A DNA stretch of 64,000 bases from Nitrospira sp. (GTDB taxonomy: Bacteria > Nitrospirota > Nitrospiria > Nitrospirales > Nitrospiraceae): NCBI GenBank assembly GCA_024998625.1, contig JACOEL010000003.1, positions 124,001 to 188,000 on the forward strand, in the 5' to 3' direction. A program made the position numbers and the translations under genes. The notes beneath the pieces are model-generated. The model did not search any database. It saw only the letters and a list, made by a program, of their open reading frames with translations, and was not told where the DNA came from. Positions 36,011 through 45,281 of this stretch are shown piece by piece (the first letter of the stretch is position 1; each line of letters starts with the position of its first letter).

Positions 36011-36586
36011 CTAGTTCTCCTTTTGCGGGAGATGCTTGAAGGTGACGTTGAAAAACGCCACGTTCGGATGCTGCAGCTCGAGGCGTTTTTCCCGGACGGG
36101 AAACGAACGGTCGCCGATGGCGAGCAGTTGTTGCTTGTTGAGATGCAGCTGGCGCTTATCGTAGACGGCCCATTCAAACTCGCGAGTCATGCCCAGGGCA
36201 TCCACGGGACAGGCGTCAACGCAGAGGCCGCAGAACAGGCAGCGCGTCATATCCATGTAGTATTCCTTCGAATACCGTTTGGTCGGTTCTCCGGGGACTT
36301 CGCCGCTGACGACCCGGATAACCCGCGAGGGACAGGCTGCTTCGCACAGGTCGCAGCCCACGCATTTTTCCGTCCCGTCGTCATACCGCAGCAGGGCCAG
36401 CATGCCCCGGTAGTTGTCGGGCAGCAGCCGCTTCTCATGCGGGTATTGCAGCGTAATCGGCTTGTAGTTGAGCAGGTGCGTCAGTGTCGCCTTCATGCCC
36501 ACCAGGAGCTCATAGAAGGTCAGCGTCTTCAGCCAGTCGCTGAACGACGGTTTCCGCTTGGGTTGCGTTGTGACGGCGACGTTCAT
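36011..36586 (-). CDS. nuoI: NADH-quinone oxidoreductase subunit I
   Basis: 191 residues with two 4Fe-4S motifs: CVGCDLCEAACP and CLFCGLCVDACP, which hold clusters N6a and N6b of the Q-module wire. The N-terminal segment LTHLLNYKPITLQYPHEKRL is the usual membrane-surface part of NuoI. Starts 9 bp after nuoH. Confidence 0.97.
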   Translation of the reverse strand: MNVAVTTQPKRKPSFSDWLKTLTFYELLVGMKATLTHLLNYKPITLQYPHEKRLLPDNYRGMLALLRYDDGTEKCVGCDLCEAACPSRVIRVVSGEVPGEPTKRYSKEYYMDMTRCLFCGLCVDACPVDALGMTREFEWAVYDKRQLHLNKQQLLAIGDRSFPVREKRLELQHPNVAFFNVTFKHLPQKEN

Positions 36587-36595
36587 TTCGCTCCG

Positions 36596-37663
36596 TTACC
36601 GCGGGAAGAAGTAGGCGGCAATGGCCGTCAGGACGATGTTGCCCAGCGCGATCGGGAGCATCACTTTCCAGCCGAATCGCATCAATTGGTCGTACCGCAG
36701 GCGGGGCAGCGTCGCCCGCAACCAGAAGAACAGGAATAGGAAGAAGTAGACCTTCGCGGCAAACCAGACGACGTTTTCAATCCAGGCCAGGCTGTCCAGC
36801 CCGATGTGTCCCAGGATGGTGCCGGGATAGGGCGCGTTCCATCCGCCGAGGAACAGCGCGGCCGCGACGCAGGACACCAGAATCATGTTGGCGTATTCCG
36901 CGATGAAGAAAAAGGCAAAGCGCATGCCGCTGTATTCGGTAAAGAAACCCGCGACGAGTTCGCTTTCCGCTTCCGGCAGGTCGAACGGCACCCGGTTCGT
37001 TTCAGCGACCGATGAAATGACGTAGACCACGAAGGCAAAAATCTGCGGGAAGGGCATGGCAATGACAAACCAGTTCCAGAACCCGCCGGCCTGCGCTTCC
37101 GTGATTTTTACGAGGCTGAGCGAGCCGGACAGCAGAATGACGCCCACGATCGCCAGGCCGACGTTCAATTCGTAGCTGATCACCTGCGCAGCGGAGCGGA
37201 GTCCGCCGAGGAGGGAATATTTGCTGTTCGAAGACCAGCCGCCCAGGATGATCCCGTAGGCGCCGATCGAGGCAAAGGCCAGGATATAGAGGATGCCGAT
37301 GTTGATGTCGCTGATCACGAACGGCTTGATCTGCATGCCGAACAATTCGATGGTCAGGCTCGGGCCGAAGGGAATGACCGCAAATCCGATCATGGCCGGC
37401 ACCAGGGCTAGAATCGGTGCGAGGGTGAAGAGGAATTTATTGGCTCCCGCCGGGATGATGTCTTCTTTGAAGAACAGCTTGAGCCCGTCGGCGATCGGCT
37501 GCAGCACCCCGTAGGGGCCGACTTCCATCGGGCCCATGCGATCCTGCATCCATCCGAGGACTTTCCGTTCCGCGAGGGTGAGGACCATGACGGTCAGCAT
37601 CACCACCCCCATTACCGCGGCGATTTGAGCCAACGACACCGCCAGTCGTAATCCGATTTCCAT
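36596..37663 (-). CDS. nuoH: NADH-quinone oxidoreductase subunit H
   Basis: 355 residues, eight or nine helices. LAERKVLGWMQDRMGPMEVG, ADGLKLFFKEDIIPAGA, SVAETNRVPFDLPEAESELV and GFFTEYSGMRFAFFF are the quinone-cavity and E-channel segments of NuoH. Joins the peripheral arm to the membrane arm. 24 bp after nuoG. Confidence 0.97.
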   Translation of the reverse strand: MEIGLRLAVSLAQIAAVMGVVMLTVMVLTLAERKVLGWMQDRMGPMEVGPYGVLQPIADGLKLFFKEDIIPAGANKFLFTLAPILALVPAMIGFAVIPFGPSLTIELFGMQIKPFVISDINIGILYILAFASIGAYGIILGGWSSNSKYSLLGGLRSAAQVISYELNVGLAIVGVILLSGSLSLVKITEAQAGGFWNWFVIAMPFPQIFAFVVYVISSVAETNRVPFDLPEAESELVAGFFTEYSGMRFAFFFIAEYANMILVSCVAAALFLGGWNAPYPGTILGHIGLDSLAWIENVVWFAAKVYFFLFLFFWLRATLPRLRYDQLMRFGWKVMLPIALGNIVLTAIAAYFFPR

Positions 37664-37687
37664 AACAGCAATACTCCTCGTCCCGTC

Positions 37688-40357
37688 CTACGAGACCTTC
37701 GCGAGAGACACGTGCGCGAGCTTAAAATAGGGGATTTGAGTCCGGGGATCAATCGTCCATTCAGCGAGCTGTTTGGCCTCGCCGTCGAAATGCTCCGGAA
37801 ACCACAGCAGGCCGGCCGGCACCCGTTCGCGAATCTTGACCGTCGTAGTGATGGTGCCGCGTGAGTTGGAGACCGTGACCTGCCCTCCCTCCACCAGCCC
37901 GAGCTGAGCTGCATCCGCCGGATTGATGGAGAGGAACCCTTCCTGCTGCAATTGGAGAAGCCCCTTGGAGTGGGTGGACAGTTTCCCGGAGTGAAACAGT
38001 GTTTGCACGAACATCAGCGTAAACGGGCCGTCGTTGGTCTGCCGGGGCTGGCTCGCGGCATAGCGCGTGGCCACATCACCTGCAAAGCCCTCAGTCAAAT
38101 AGCGGCTCAGCACGGCCTGATCCACCTTGGGTGGCGTAGGAGTCGGTCCTAACAGGCCATAACCGGGGATGACCGTCCGAATCTCTTTCAGGATCTCCCG
38201 CGCGTCGCCATATTCAAGCGGCGAGCCCATCAGCACGGAGAGCGCCGATAAGATTTCCCAGTCGGGGCGGCTGTCGCCCAGGGGATTGATCGCTTGTCGA
38301 ACCGCTTGGACATGGCCTTCGGAATTCGTGAAGGTGCCGTCCTTCTCCATGTACGAGCAGGCGGGGAGCACCACATGGGCCATCGCCGCCGTTTCAGTGA
38401 GGAACAATTCTTGACAGACCAGCAGATCCAATTTTCCCAGAGCTTCTTTAGCCTGGGCCGCCGCTGGCAGGGTGCCGACCGGGTTTTCTCCGACCACGAA
38501 CATGGCCTTGAGGGTGCCCTTGTTCGCGGCGGCAAGCATCTCGGTCAGCGAGGCACCCGGAGTGCGCGGCAATTCTTCCCGCCACACGGCGGTGATGCGA
38601 TCGCGGGTGGGTTGGTCGTTGAGCGGAGCGGGTCCGGGAAAGAATTCGGCGACCGCGCCCATTTCGACGGCGCCTTGATCGTTGTTTTCTTCGGAAAGCG
38701 GTCCGAGTCCGCAGCCAGGCTTGTCGAGTTTCCCGAGTAGAATCAGCAAATCCAGGAGGTTCGTCACCGTGGTTTCTCCGCCCGGATGGCGCAGGACGCC
38801 GTTGCCGACCAGGATGACGAGGCGGTTGGCTTTCGCCAGTATGTTGGCGGCCTCTGCCCATTGGGTGCGGTTCCGGCCGGTCGCCGTCTCCAAGGCTTCC
38901 CACGAGGTGCCCTGCAGAGCGGAAGTCAGACGCTGCACGAAGGCCGCCGCCTGCTGTGCGATGGCGGCATCGACCAGGTTGCCTTCGATGACGGCCTTGA
39001 TGACGCCTAACACGGCATTGCCGAATTGCACGGGATGTGTCGGGAAGTGCTGCAGCGCCAGATTCGTGATGTTGCTCAGGGTATCGACGGCGGGCTGCAA
39101 GGCTTCAATAGTGACGAGACTGGCCTGCCGTTTCTTGACGGCTTCTTTGACCCTGAGCCCGGTGATCGGGCTGGTCTCGGTGATGTTCGTGCCGACCAGG
39201 AGCAATGCGTTGGCGGCGACGATGTCTTCAAACGCGATGGTCCAGCGATGGGTGCCTTGCACGCGTCGGAGCGCCTGCACCCCGTTGAGGTGGCCATACC
39301 GCGCGCTGCTGTCGATCCGGTTGGTGCCGATCACCTGGCGCATGAATTTTTCGAACACATAGAGGTCTTCGTTCGTGCAACGGGAGCTGATGAGTCCACC
39401 GAACGCATCCGCGCCCTGCGTCAGCTTCAGGCGGAGCGCCTGCTCGGCGGCATATTCCAGCGCGTCTTCCCAGGTGGCCTCGACCAGCGTGCCTTCGCGG
39501 CGGATCAGCGGATGGGTGAGGCGGTCAGCGTGGCTGCTGGCATGGAAGCCGAAGAAGCCCCGGGCGCAGAGGTCGCCGTTGTTCCGTCCGGCTCCGTGTG
39601 CGGAGTTCACCTCGATGAGTTCATTGTCCTTGGTCTGGACGGTGATCCGGCAGCCGTCGCCGCAGAAGGTGCAGATCGTGTCGGCCCGCTTGAGCATCCA
39701 GGGGCGATACTCATACATCGAGAGCCGGCTTGTAATGGCGCCAACGGGGCAGATCTGGATGCATCCGCCACAGAATTCACAATCGAGTTCATGCGGACCG
39801 AAGTGTTTGATCTCGGTCATCGTGCCGCGCCCCACCGGAGCCAGGGCCTTCACGTCCATGATTTCATCGCAATATCGGACGCAGCGCAAACACTGCACAC
39901 AGCGGTTCATCTGCGTTTCAATGAGGGGGCTGAAGTATTCTTTCTGGAAGATGCGTTTGGTTTCCGTAAACCGGCTGGTCGTCGGGGTGTATTGATGTGA
40001 GAAATCCTGGAGGTCGCATTTGCCGCCCTGATCGCAGACCGGGCAATCCAGCGGATGGTTGGCCAGGATGAATTCCAAGACCGACTTGTGGGCGTCGTCC
40101 ACTGTGGTGGTGGCGGTGCGCACGGCCATGCCTTCGGCGACCGGCGTGCTGCAGGCGGTCTGGAGCTTCGGCATCTTCTCGACTTCGACCAAACACATCC
40201 GGCAGTTGGCGTCCGGTTTGAGCTTGGGGTGGTAACAAAAATGCGGAATCATCACCCCGACGCGCCGTGCCGCTTCGATCACCAGGGTTCCCTTGGGAAC
40301 CGCGACCGTCGTGCCGTCGATGGTGAGCCGGACTGTTTCTGGTTTTTGATCAGGCAT
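37688..40357 (-). CDS. nuoG: NADH-quinone oxidoreductase subunit G
   Basis: 889 residues. N-terminal 2Fe-2S ligands (CYHPKLKPDANCRMC and a later Cys), the His-ligated 4Fe-4S region HPLDCPVCDQGGKCDLQ, and CVQCLRCVRYC with CEFCGGCIQICP for the next clusters. Then a molybdopterin-oxidoreductase-like domain that starts with CTFCGDGC and NGDLCARG, four Cys that would bind the off-path N7 cluster. N7 is present in E. coli and Thermus but lost in many lineages. The rest is the catalytically inert oxidoreductase fold. The ATG is separated from nuoF by a heptamer block. Confidence 0.97.
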   Translation of the reverse strand: MPDQKPETVRLTIDGTTVAVPKGTLVIEAARRVGVMIPHFCYHPKLKPDANCRMCLVEVEKMPKLQTACSTPVAEGMAVRTATTTVDDAHKSVLEFILANHPLDCPVCDQGGKCDLQDFSHQYTPTTSRFTETKRIFQKEYFSPLIETQMNRCVQCLRCVRYCDEIMDVKALAPVGRGTMTEIKHFGPHELDCEFCGGCIQICPVGAITSRLSMYEYRPWMLKRADTICTFCGDGCRITVQTKDNELIEVNSAHGAGRNNGDLCARGFFGFHASSHADRLTHPLIRREGTLVEATWEDALEYAAEQALRLKLTQGADAFGGLISSRCTNEDLYVFEKFMRQVIGTNRIDSSARYGHLNGVQALRRVQGTHRWTIAFEDIVAANALLLVGTNITETSPITGLRVKEAVKKRQASLVTIEALQPAVDTLSNITNLALQHFPTHPVQFGNAVLGVIKAVIEGNLVDAAIAQQAAAFVQRLTSALQGTSWEALETATGRNRTQWAEAANILAKANRLVILVGNGVLRHPGGETTVTNLLDLLILLGKLDKPGCGLGPLSEENNDQGAVEMGAVAEFFPGPAPLNDQPTRDRITAVWREELPRTPGASLTEMLAAANKGTLKAMFVVGENPVGTLPAAAQAKEALGKLDLLVCQELFLTETAAMAHVVLPACSYMEKDGTFTNSEGHVQAVRQAINPLGDSRPDWEILSALSVLMGSPLEYGDAREILKEIRTVIPGYGLLGPTPTPPKVDQAVLSRYLTEGFAGDVATRYAASQPRQTNDGPFTLMFVQTLFHSGKLSTHSKGLLQLQQEGFLSINPADAAQLGLVEGGQVTVSNSRGTITTTVKIRERVPAGLLWFPEHFDGEAKQLAEWTIDPRTQIPYFKLAHVSLAKVS

Positions 40358-40363
40358 AATATA

Positions 40364-40456
40364 CGTCGTTCGTCGCTCGTGAAGCGTGCAGTGTTGTGAG
40401 TGATACGCAGTGTCCGCTCTTCTCCGATGACGAGATACGCTTCACGAGATACGTCA
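40364..40456. repeat. Heptamer repeat block (nuoF / nuoG gap)
   Basis: CGTCGTT, CGTCGCT, CGTGAAG, CGTGCAG at the left and an inverted half at the right (GACGAGATACGCTTCACGAG) fill the whole 96-bp gap and reach the nuoF stop codon. Confidence 0.6.
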
Positions 40457-41761
40457 ATGCTTTGTTCCCACTGGTTCCGGCCGTATGAGATTCGCCGCCT
40501 CGGCCGCGTGAATCATGGCGACATACTCATGCCGCCAATGTTTGAGCGTGCTCAGGATCGGCGACACCTCGGCATCGCCGAATGCGCAGACCGTTCGACC
40601 GGCAATGTTTTTACACAGGTCGGTCAGGGTTTCAAGGTCCGACATCCGGCCCCGCTTATTGACGATCCGGCGCATGATCTGCACGAGCCAGGAGCTGCCT
40701 TCCCGGCAGGGACTGCACTTGCCGCAGGATTCGTGATAGAAAAATTCCATCAGGCGCAGGGCTGCCCACACCATATCGGTGCCCTCTTCCATGACGGTCA
40801 CACCGCCCGATCCCAGCATGGACCCGGCCAACGCGACGGATTCGAAATCCAGCTTCACGTCCAGGTGATCGGGCGTCAGGAAGGGCGCGGAGGCGCCTCC
40901 GGGAATGAAAGCCTTCAATTGTTTGTCCGACCGCATACCGCCGGCTTGTTCGTAGATCAGTTCGCGAAAGGTGATGCCCATCGGGACTTCGTAATTCCCG
41001 GGCCTCGCGACATGCCCGCTGACACAGAAGACTCGTGTGCCGGTGCTCTTCGGTGGTGACCCGATCGAAGCGAACCATTCGGCGCCCCGGTTCAGGATGT
41101 GCGGCAGATTGGCCAGGGTTTCGACATTGTTCACCACGGTCGGCTTGTTGTAGAGCCCGTGTGTGGCGGGGAACGGCGGCTTGACGCGCGGAAGGCCGCG
41201 CTTACCTTCGAGCGATTCCAGGAGCGCCGTTTCTTCACCGCAAATATAGGCGCCGGCCCCCCGGTGCACCCAAATGTCGATTGAAGTGTTCGAGCCGAAA
41301 ATATTCTTGCCGACATATCCTGCAGCCCGCGCTTCATTGATGGCCTGTTCGAGAATCTTGGCCCCCAGGACAAACTCCCCGCGAATATAAATGTAGGAGC
41401 TGGCCGCGCCAATGGCGTAGCAGGCGAGCAGCATGCCTTCAAGCAACTGGTGGGGATCACGTTCGATGAGCTGCCGATCTTTAAAGGTGCCCGGTTCGCT
41501 TTCATCGGCGTTACAGCAGAGGTAGCGCGGACCCTGGTAGTCCTTGGGCAGAAACCCCCATTTGACTCCGGTCGGAAACCCGGCGCCGCCGCGGCCGCGC
41601 AGGCCGGACTTCATGACCACCGCGGTCACATCCGCAGGGCTCACTTTGCCCAGCACCTTCCGGATCGCTTGGTAGCCGCCGGCGCGTTCATACTCCGTCA
41701 ACGAACCCGCATAGCCGGGTTGCAGCATGTTTTTCAGCAGAATGGGTTCGTATGCAGGCAT
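40454..41761 (-). CDS. nuoF: NADH-quinone oxidoreductase subunit F
   Basis: 435 residues; binds NADH and FMN. GRGGAGFPTGVKWGF is the glycine-rich FMN/NADH loop, YLCCNADESEPGTFKDR the adjacent site, and ESCGKCSPCREGSSWL plus the later TVCAFGD Cys hold cluster N3. Length normal. Electrons pass to NuoE/NuoG. In a nitrite oxidiser this enzyme could also run in reverse to make NADH; that is inference from lifestyle, not from sequence. Confidence 0.97.
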   Translation of the reverse strand: MPAYEPILLKNMLQPGYAGSLTEYERAGGYQAIRKVLGKVSPADVTAVVMKSGLRGRGGAGFPTGVKWGFLPKDYQGPRYLCCNADESEPGTFKDRQLIERDPHQLLEGMLLACYAIGAASSYIYIRGEFVLGAKILEQAINEARAAGYVGKNIFGSNTSIDIWVHRGAGAYICGEETALLESLEGKRGLPRVKPPFPATHGLYNKPTVVNNVETLANLPHILNRGAEWFASIGSPPKSTGTRVFCVSGHVARPGNYEVPMGITFRELIYEQAGGMRSDKQLKAFIPGGASAPFLTPDHLDVKLDFESVALAGSMLGSGGVTVMEEGTDMVWAALRLMEFFYHESCGKCSPCREGSSWLVQIMRRIVNKRGRMSDLETLTDLCKNIAGRTVCAFGDAEVSPILSTLKHWRHEYVAMIHAAEAANLIRPEPVGTKH

Positions 41762-41771
41762 CTCAAATCCT

Positions 41772-41848
41772 CGTCAACCGTCAACGGTCATTCGTCAAAC
41801 GTGAAAGGCGGATTTTCATCAATTGGTCTCTTTACGAATGACGATTGA
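41772..41848. repeat. Heptamer repeat block (nuoE / nuoF gap)
   Basis: CGTCAAC, CGTCAAC, GGTCATT, CGTCAAA, CGTGAAA in perfect 7-bp register, then an inverted half (ACGAATGACGATTGACC) after about 27 bp. Confidence 0.7.
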
Positions 41849-41852
41849 CCAA

Positions 41853-42404
41853 TTACGCCTTCTGAGGCTCCGGCCACATGAAGGGGCCGGTCTTCAGCGA
41901 ACAGGTGCCGGTCTGCCGCAAGTCGGCCAGAATGCGATCCAGCTTCTCTTCCGTCAGCCGCTCGTAATAGTCGTCGTTGACCTGCATCATCGGGCCGGTT
42001 CCACATGCCGCCAGACATTCCACGATACTCAAGGTAAAGAGCTTGTCCGGCGTCGTTTCGCCCGGCTTGATGCCGAGTTTCGCGCTGATCCAGCCGATGA
42101 GCGTGTCTGAGCCGACGAGCGCGCACATGAGCGACTTACAGACCTGCAGGTGAAATTTTCCCACCGGCTTCAGGTTCAGCATCGTATAAAACGTGGCCGT
42201 CTCGTACACCTGCGGCGGAGTCAGCCTCAAGATCCCGGCAATTTCCTGCATCGCCGCTTCGGTGACGTAGCCCTGTTCCCGCTGCGCCATGTACAGCAGA
42301 GGCAACAATGCCGACCGTTTCACCGGATAACGAGCCAGGATGTCGTCTATTTCGCCCTTGTATTTGTCCTGCAACATATCTCTTCTACCAAAGGAGTGAG
42401 CCAT
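41853..42404 (-). CDS. nuoE: NADH-quinone oxidoreductase subunit E
   Basis: 183 residues from the first ATG; the second in-frame ATG at 42377 (MLQDKYKGEI) has a better purine-rich leader (AGAAGAG) and gives 174. Thioredoxin-like fold with four 2Fe-2S ligands: VCKSLMC and CLAACGTGP, the C-x4-C and C-x3-C pairs of cluster N1a. YETATFYTMLNLKPVGK is the usual NuoE segment. The 81-bp gap to nuoCD contains two GTGCGCGAG/TTGCGCGAG repeats instead of heptamers. Confidence 0.96.
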   Translation of the reverse strand: MAHSFGRRDMLQDKYKGEIDDILARYPVKRSALLPLLYMAQREQGYVTEAAMQEIAGILRLTPPQVYETATFYTMLNLKPVGKFHLQVCKSLMCALVGSDTLIGWISAKLGIKPGETTPDKLFTLSIVECLAACGTGPMMQVNDDYYERLTEEKLDRILADLRQTGTCSLKTGPFMWPEPQKA

Positions 42405-42485
42405 GGTGTTTCAACGTGCGCGAGCCCAACGAGGTCTTCTGAAACGCGCGTTGCGCGAGCACAGCGACCCCCCGGCTCGCGACTC

Positions 42486-44237
42486 TCATCTATCACATTC
42501 TCCCATCACGATGTCGTAGGTTCCGAAGATGGTGATGATGTCCGAGATCAGGTAGCCGCGGGCCATGTGGTCGAATGCGCCCATGTGAATGAAGGAGGGG
42601 GCGCGAATTTTCAATCGGTAAGGCCGGGGGCTTCCGTCGCTGACGATGAAGAATCCGAGCTCTCCTTTGGGCGCTTCCGTACCGCAGTAGGTTTCGCCTT
42701 TCGGCGGTTTGAAGCCCTGCGTGAAAATAATAAAGTGGTGAATCAGGCTCTCCATGTCGCGCATGACCTGCGCCTTGGGCGGAGGAATCACGTGCGGCAC
42801 GTCTGCCATGATCGGTCCCTCCGGCATCTGGTCGAGGCATTGGGCGATGATCCGCGCGCTCTGCCGCATTTCCTCCATGCGCACCCAGTAGCGATCGTAG
42901 GTGTCGCCGCGTTTGCCGACCGGCACTTCCCACTCGACCTTGTCGTACACACCGTAGGGCTCGTATTTGCGCACATCATAATCGACTCCCGATCCTCGGA
43001 GCGTCGGCCCGGTGAGCCCGAAATTGATCGCGTCTTCCGCCGAAATCACGGCGATGTCTTTGGTCCGCCCCACCCAGATCCGGTTGGACATGAGCAGTTG
43101 GTTGTATTCGTTGACCTTCTCGGGGAAGGTCTGCAGGAACGCCTTTAGGCGGACCACGAGATCCGGGGTGAAATCGCTGTCCACCCCGCCGATGCGATAG
43201 TAATTCAACGTCAGCCTCGCGCCGCAGAGCTTTTCGAACATGTCCAAGAGCACTTCGCGTTCGCGAAACGTCCAGAAAAAGACGGTCATGGCTCCGATGT
43301 CGAGAGCCTGGGTGCCGAGCCAGAAGAGGTGGCCGATGATGCGTTGCATCTCGGCGACGATGGTGCGGACGTACTCCGCCCGTTCCGGCACGGTGATGTC
43401 GAGCAGCTTCTCCACCGCGCGGACGTAGGCATAGTTGTTTGTCATCGCGCAGACATAATCGAGGCGGTCGGTATGCGGGATGACCTGCATATAGTGCAGA
43501 CCTTCCGCCAGTTTCTCGACGCCGCGATGCAAATAACCAAGGTCCGGCGTGGCCTTCACGATCCGTTCGCCGTCCAGTTCCAGCACCACTCTGAGCACCC
43601 CGTGGGTACTGGGGTGTTGCGGGCCCATGTTCAGCAACAATTCCTCACGGCGACGCGTGCCGCCCTGGTGTTCGGCCACGAGGTAGGCCTGCTTCTCCTG
43701 TTCCGGCACTTCCCCTTCCGTCTGTTCTTCCGGAGCTTCGTCCAGGCGCGGAATGAATGGGAACGAGCTGCGCCAGCCGCGTCCTTCGGCCGGGAAATCC
43801 TTTCGCAGGGGATGGCCCTCTTCGTAATCCTCCGGCAGGAGAATGCGCCGAAGATCGGGGTGGCCGACGAAGGTGATGCCCATCAAGTCATAGACCTCAC
43901 GCTCCATGAACTCGGCGCCCTTCCAGATGCCGGTCACTGAGGCGATCTGTGGGGCCTCCTCGGTCACGCGGGCTTTTAATCGGATACGCCGGCGATGCGC
44001 GAGAGAGAGGAGTTGATAGACCACCTCAAACCGTTCCGGATCATTGGGGTAGTCCACTGAACAGATGTCGGTGATATGGTCGAACGAGGCCTCCGGCGTG
44101 TCGTGCAGCCACCGCGCGACGTCGACGATTCGAGCAGCGGCGACGCGGGCCGTAATCTCGTTTCGAGCGGTATCCACCTCCACGCCGCGGACGGCGTTGG
44201 GAAAGGTGGTCATGAGTCGTTCAAGCAGCGGTTGCAT
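42486..44237 (-). CDS. nuoCD: NADH-quinone oxidoreductase subunit C/D fusion
   Basis: 583 residues. Residues 1-160 are NuoC ([40 protein letters not shown]-like end). After a charged linker, NuoD starts at about 204 with [20 protein letters not shown] and ends [18 protein letters not shown]. NuoD forms the quinone pocket with NuoB; [9 protein letters not shown] and [11 protein letters not shown] are conserved there. Fusion is also known from enterobacteria. NuoD/NDUFS2 is the target of the methyltransferase family encoded first in this operon; the Arg methylated in mitochondria lies near the N-terminus of that subunit. Confidence 0.97.
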   Translation of the reverse strand: [583 protein letters not shown]

Positions 44238-44248
44238 AATTCGAATAC

Positions 44249-44332
44249 GTCGTCGTCAATAGTCACTCGTCAATCGGAAGCGGCGAGGCTCAGGCTGTTC
44301 GGTCGACGTGTGACGCTTGACCGTTGACGAGT
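44249..44332. repeat. Heptamer repeat block (nuoB / nuoCD gap)
   Basis: Left: GTCGTC, GTCAATA, GTCACTC, GTCAATC. Right, inverted: GACGTGT, GACGCTT, GACCGTT, GACGAGT. About 28 bp lies between. Confidence 0.7.
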
Positions 44333-44812
44333 TCATTTTACGAACACCCTCTCGCGCTGAATCTTTTCCTGCAATTTCAACAACCCGTCCAACAGCGCTT
44401 CAGGACGCGGCGGACAGCCGGCGATATACACATCGACCGGCACGATCTGGTCCACACCCTGCACCACGGCATAACTGTTGTAGTGGTTGCCGGAGGTCGC
44501 GCAGGATCCCATGGAGATCACATACCGGGGTTCGGCCATCTGGTCGTAGATGCGGCGGATAACGGGGGCCATCTTGCGCGACACCGTGCCGGCCACGATC
44601 ATCAAATCCGACTGGCGGGGCGACGCGCGGAACACGCCGGCGCCGAAACGATCGATGTCGTAGCGCGATGAGACGCTGGCGATCATTTCGATGGCGCAAC
44701 AGGCCAACCCGAACGTCATCGGCCACAACGACGATTTCCGCGCCCATCCGACGAAGGCATCGAGATTCGTCGTCAGAATATTCGCATCCAGCTGCCGCTC
44801 TAAGAAGCTCAT
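44333..44812 (-). CDS. nuoB: NADH-quinone oxidoreductase subunit B
   Basis: 159 residues. Cluster N2 ligands are visible: tandem Cys in [11 protein letters not shown], one in [11 protein letters not shown] and one in [13 protein letters not shown]2 passes electrons to quinone at the NuoB-NuoD interface. Length normal. The gaps on both sides (95 and 97 bp) are filled by heptamer blocks. Confidence 0.97.
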   Translation of the reverse strand: MSFLERQLDANILTTNLDAFVGWARKSSLWPMTFGLACCAIEMIASVSSRYDIDRFGAGVFRASPRQSDLMIVAGTVSRKMAPVIRRIYDQMAEPRYVISMGSCATSGNHYNSYAVVQGVDQIVPVDVYIAGCPPRPEALLDGLLKLQEKIQRERVFVK

Positions 44813-44822
44813 CTCTGACCTT

Positions 44823-44906
44823 GTGAAACGTAAAAGGTGAAACGTGAAAGGAAAGACGACAGAGCATCGTCCGCACTATGCACGTTTGGCGTCTCTCGTT
44901 TTACGG
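44823..44906. repeat. Heptamer repeat block (nuoA / nuoB gap)
   Basis: TGAAACG, TAAAAGG, TGAAACG, TGAAAGG at the left; CGTTTGG, CGTCTCT, CGTTTTA inverted at the right. Same 7-bp period as the other blocks, with a diverged unit. Confidence 0.65.
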
Positions 44907-44909
44907 CCG

Positions 44910-45281
44910 TTAGTCCCATTCGAGCGCCCCCTTTTTCCAGGCGTACCAGAACCCGACGATCAGGATGCCGATAAACACGACCATCTCGACGAGCCCCACC
45001 AGCCCCAATTTCTTGAACGCCACGGCCCAAGGAAACATGAAGACGATTTCGATATCGAAGATCACAAACAGCATCGCAATGATGTAATACCGGATCGGGA
45101 ACTGCACCCGGGCATCGGAGAAGAGCGGGCTGCCGCTCTCGTAGGGCGCGAGTTTGGCGCGATAGGGACGGCTTGGACGAACGATGCGTCCCAGGAGAAT
45201 CTGGACAGCGCCGAACGCAAACGCGATCACGATAAAAATCAGGATCGGGATATAGTTCAGCGGTGCGGCTTCGCTACCCAT
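44910..45281 (-). CDS. nuoA: NADH-quinone oxidoreductase subunit A
   Basis: 123 residues, three membrane helices. PYESGSPLFSDARVQFPIRYY is the NuoA signature loop near the quinone site (an Asp or Gly usually follows ES/EC), and IIAMLFVIFDIEIVFMFPWA the second helix with its buried acids. The ATG overlaps the end of the methyltransferase gene by 8 bp, so translation of the operon is coupled to that gene. Confidence 0.97.
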   Translation of the reverse strand: MGSEAAPLNYIPILIFIVIAFAFGAVQILLGRIVRPSRPYRAKLAPYESGSPLFSDARVQFPIRYYIIAMLFVIFDIEIVFMFPWAVAFKKLGLVGLVEMVVFIGILIVGFWYAWKKGALEWD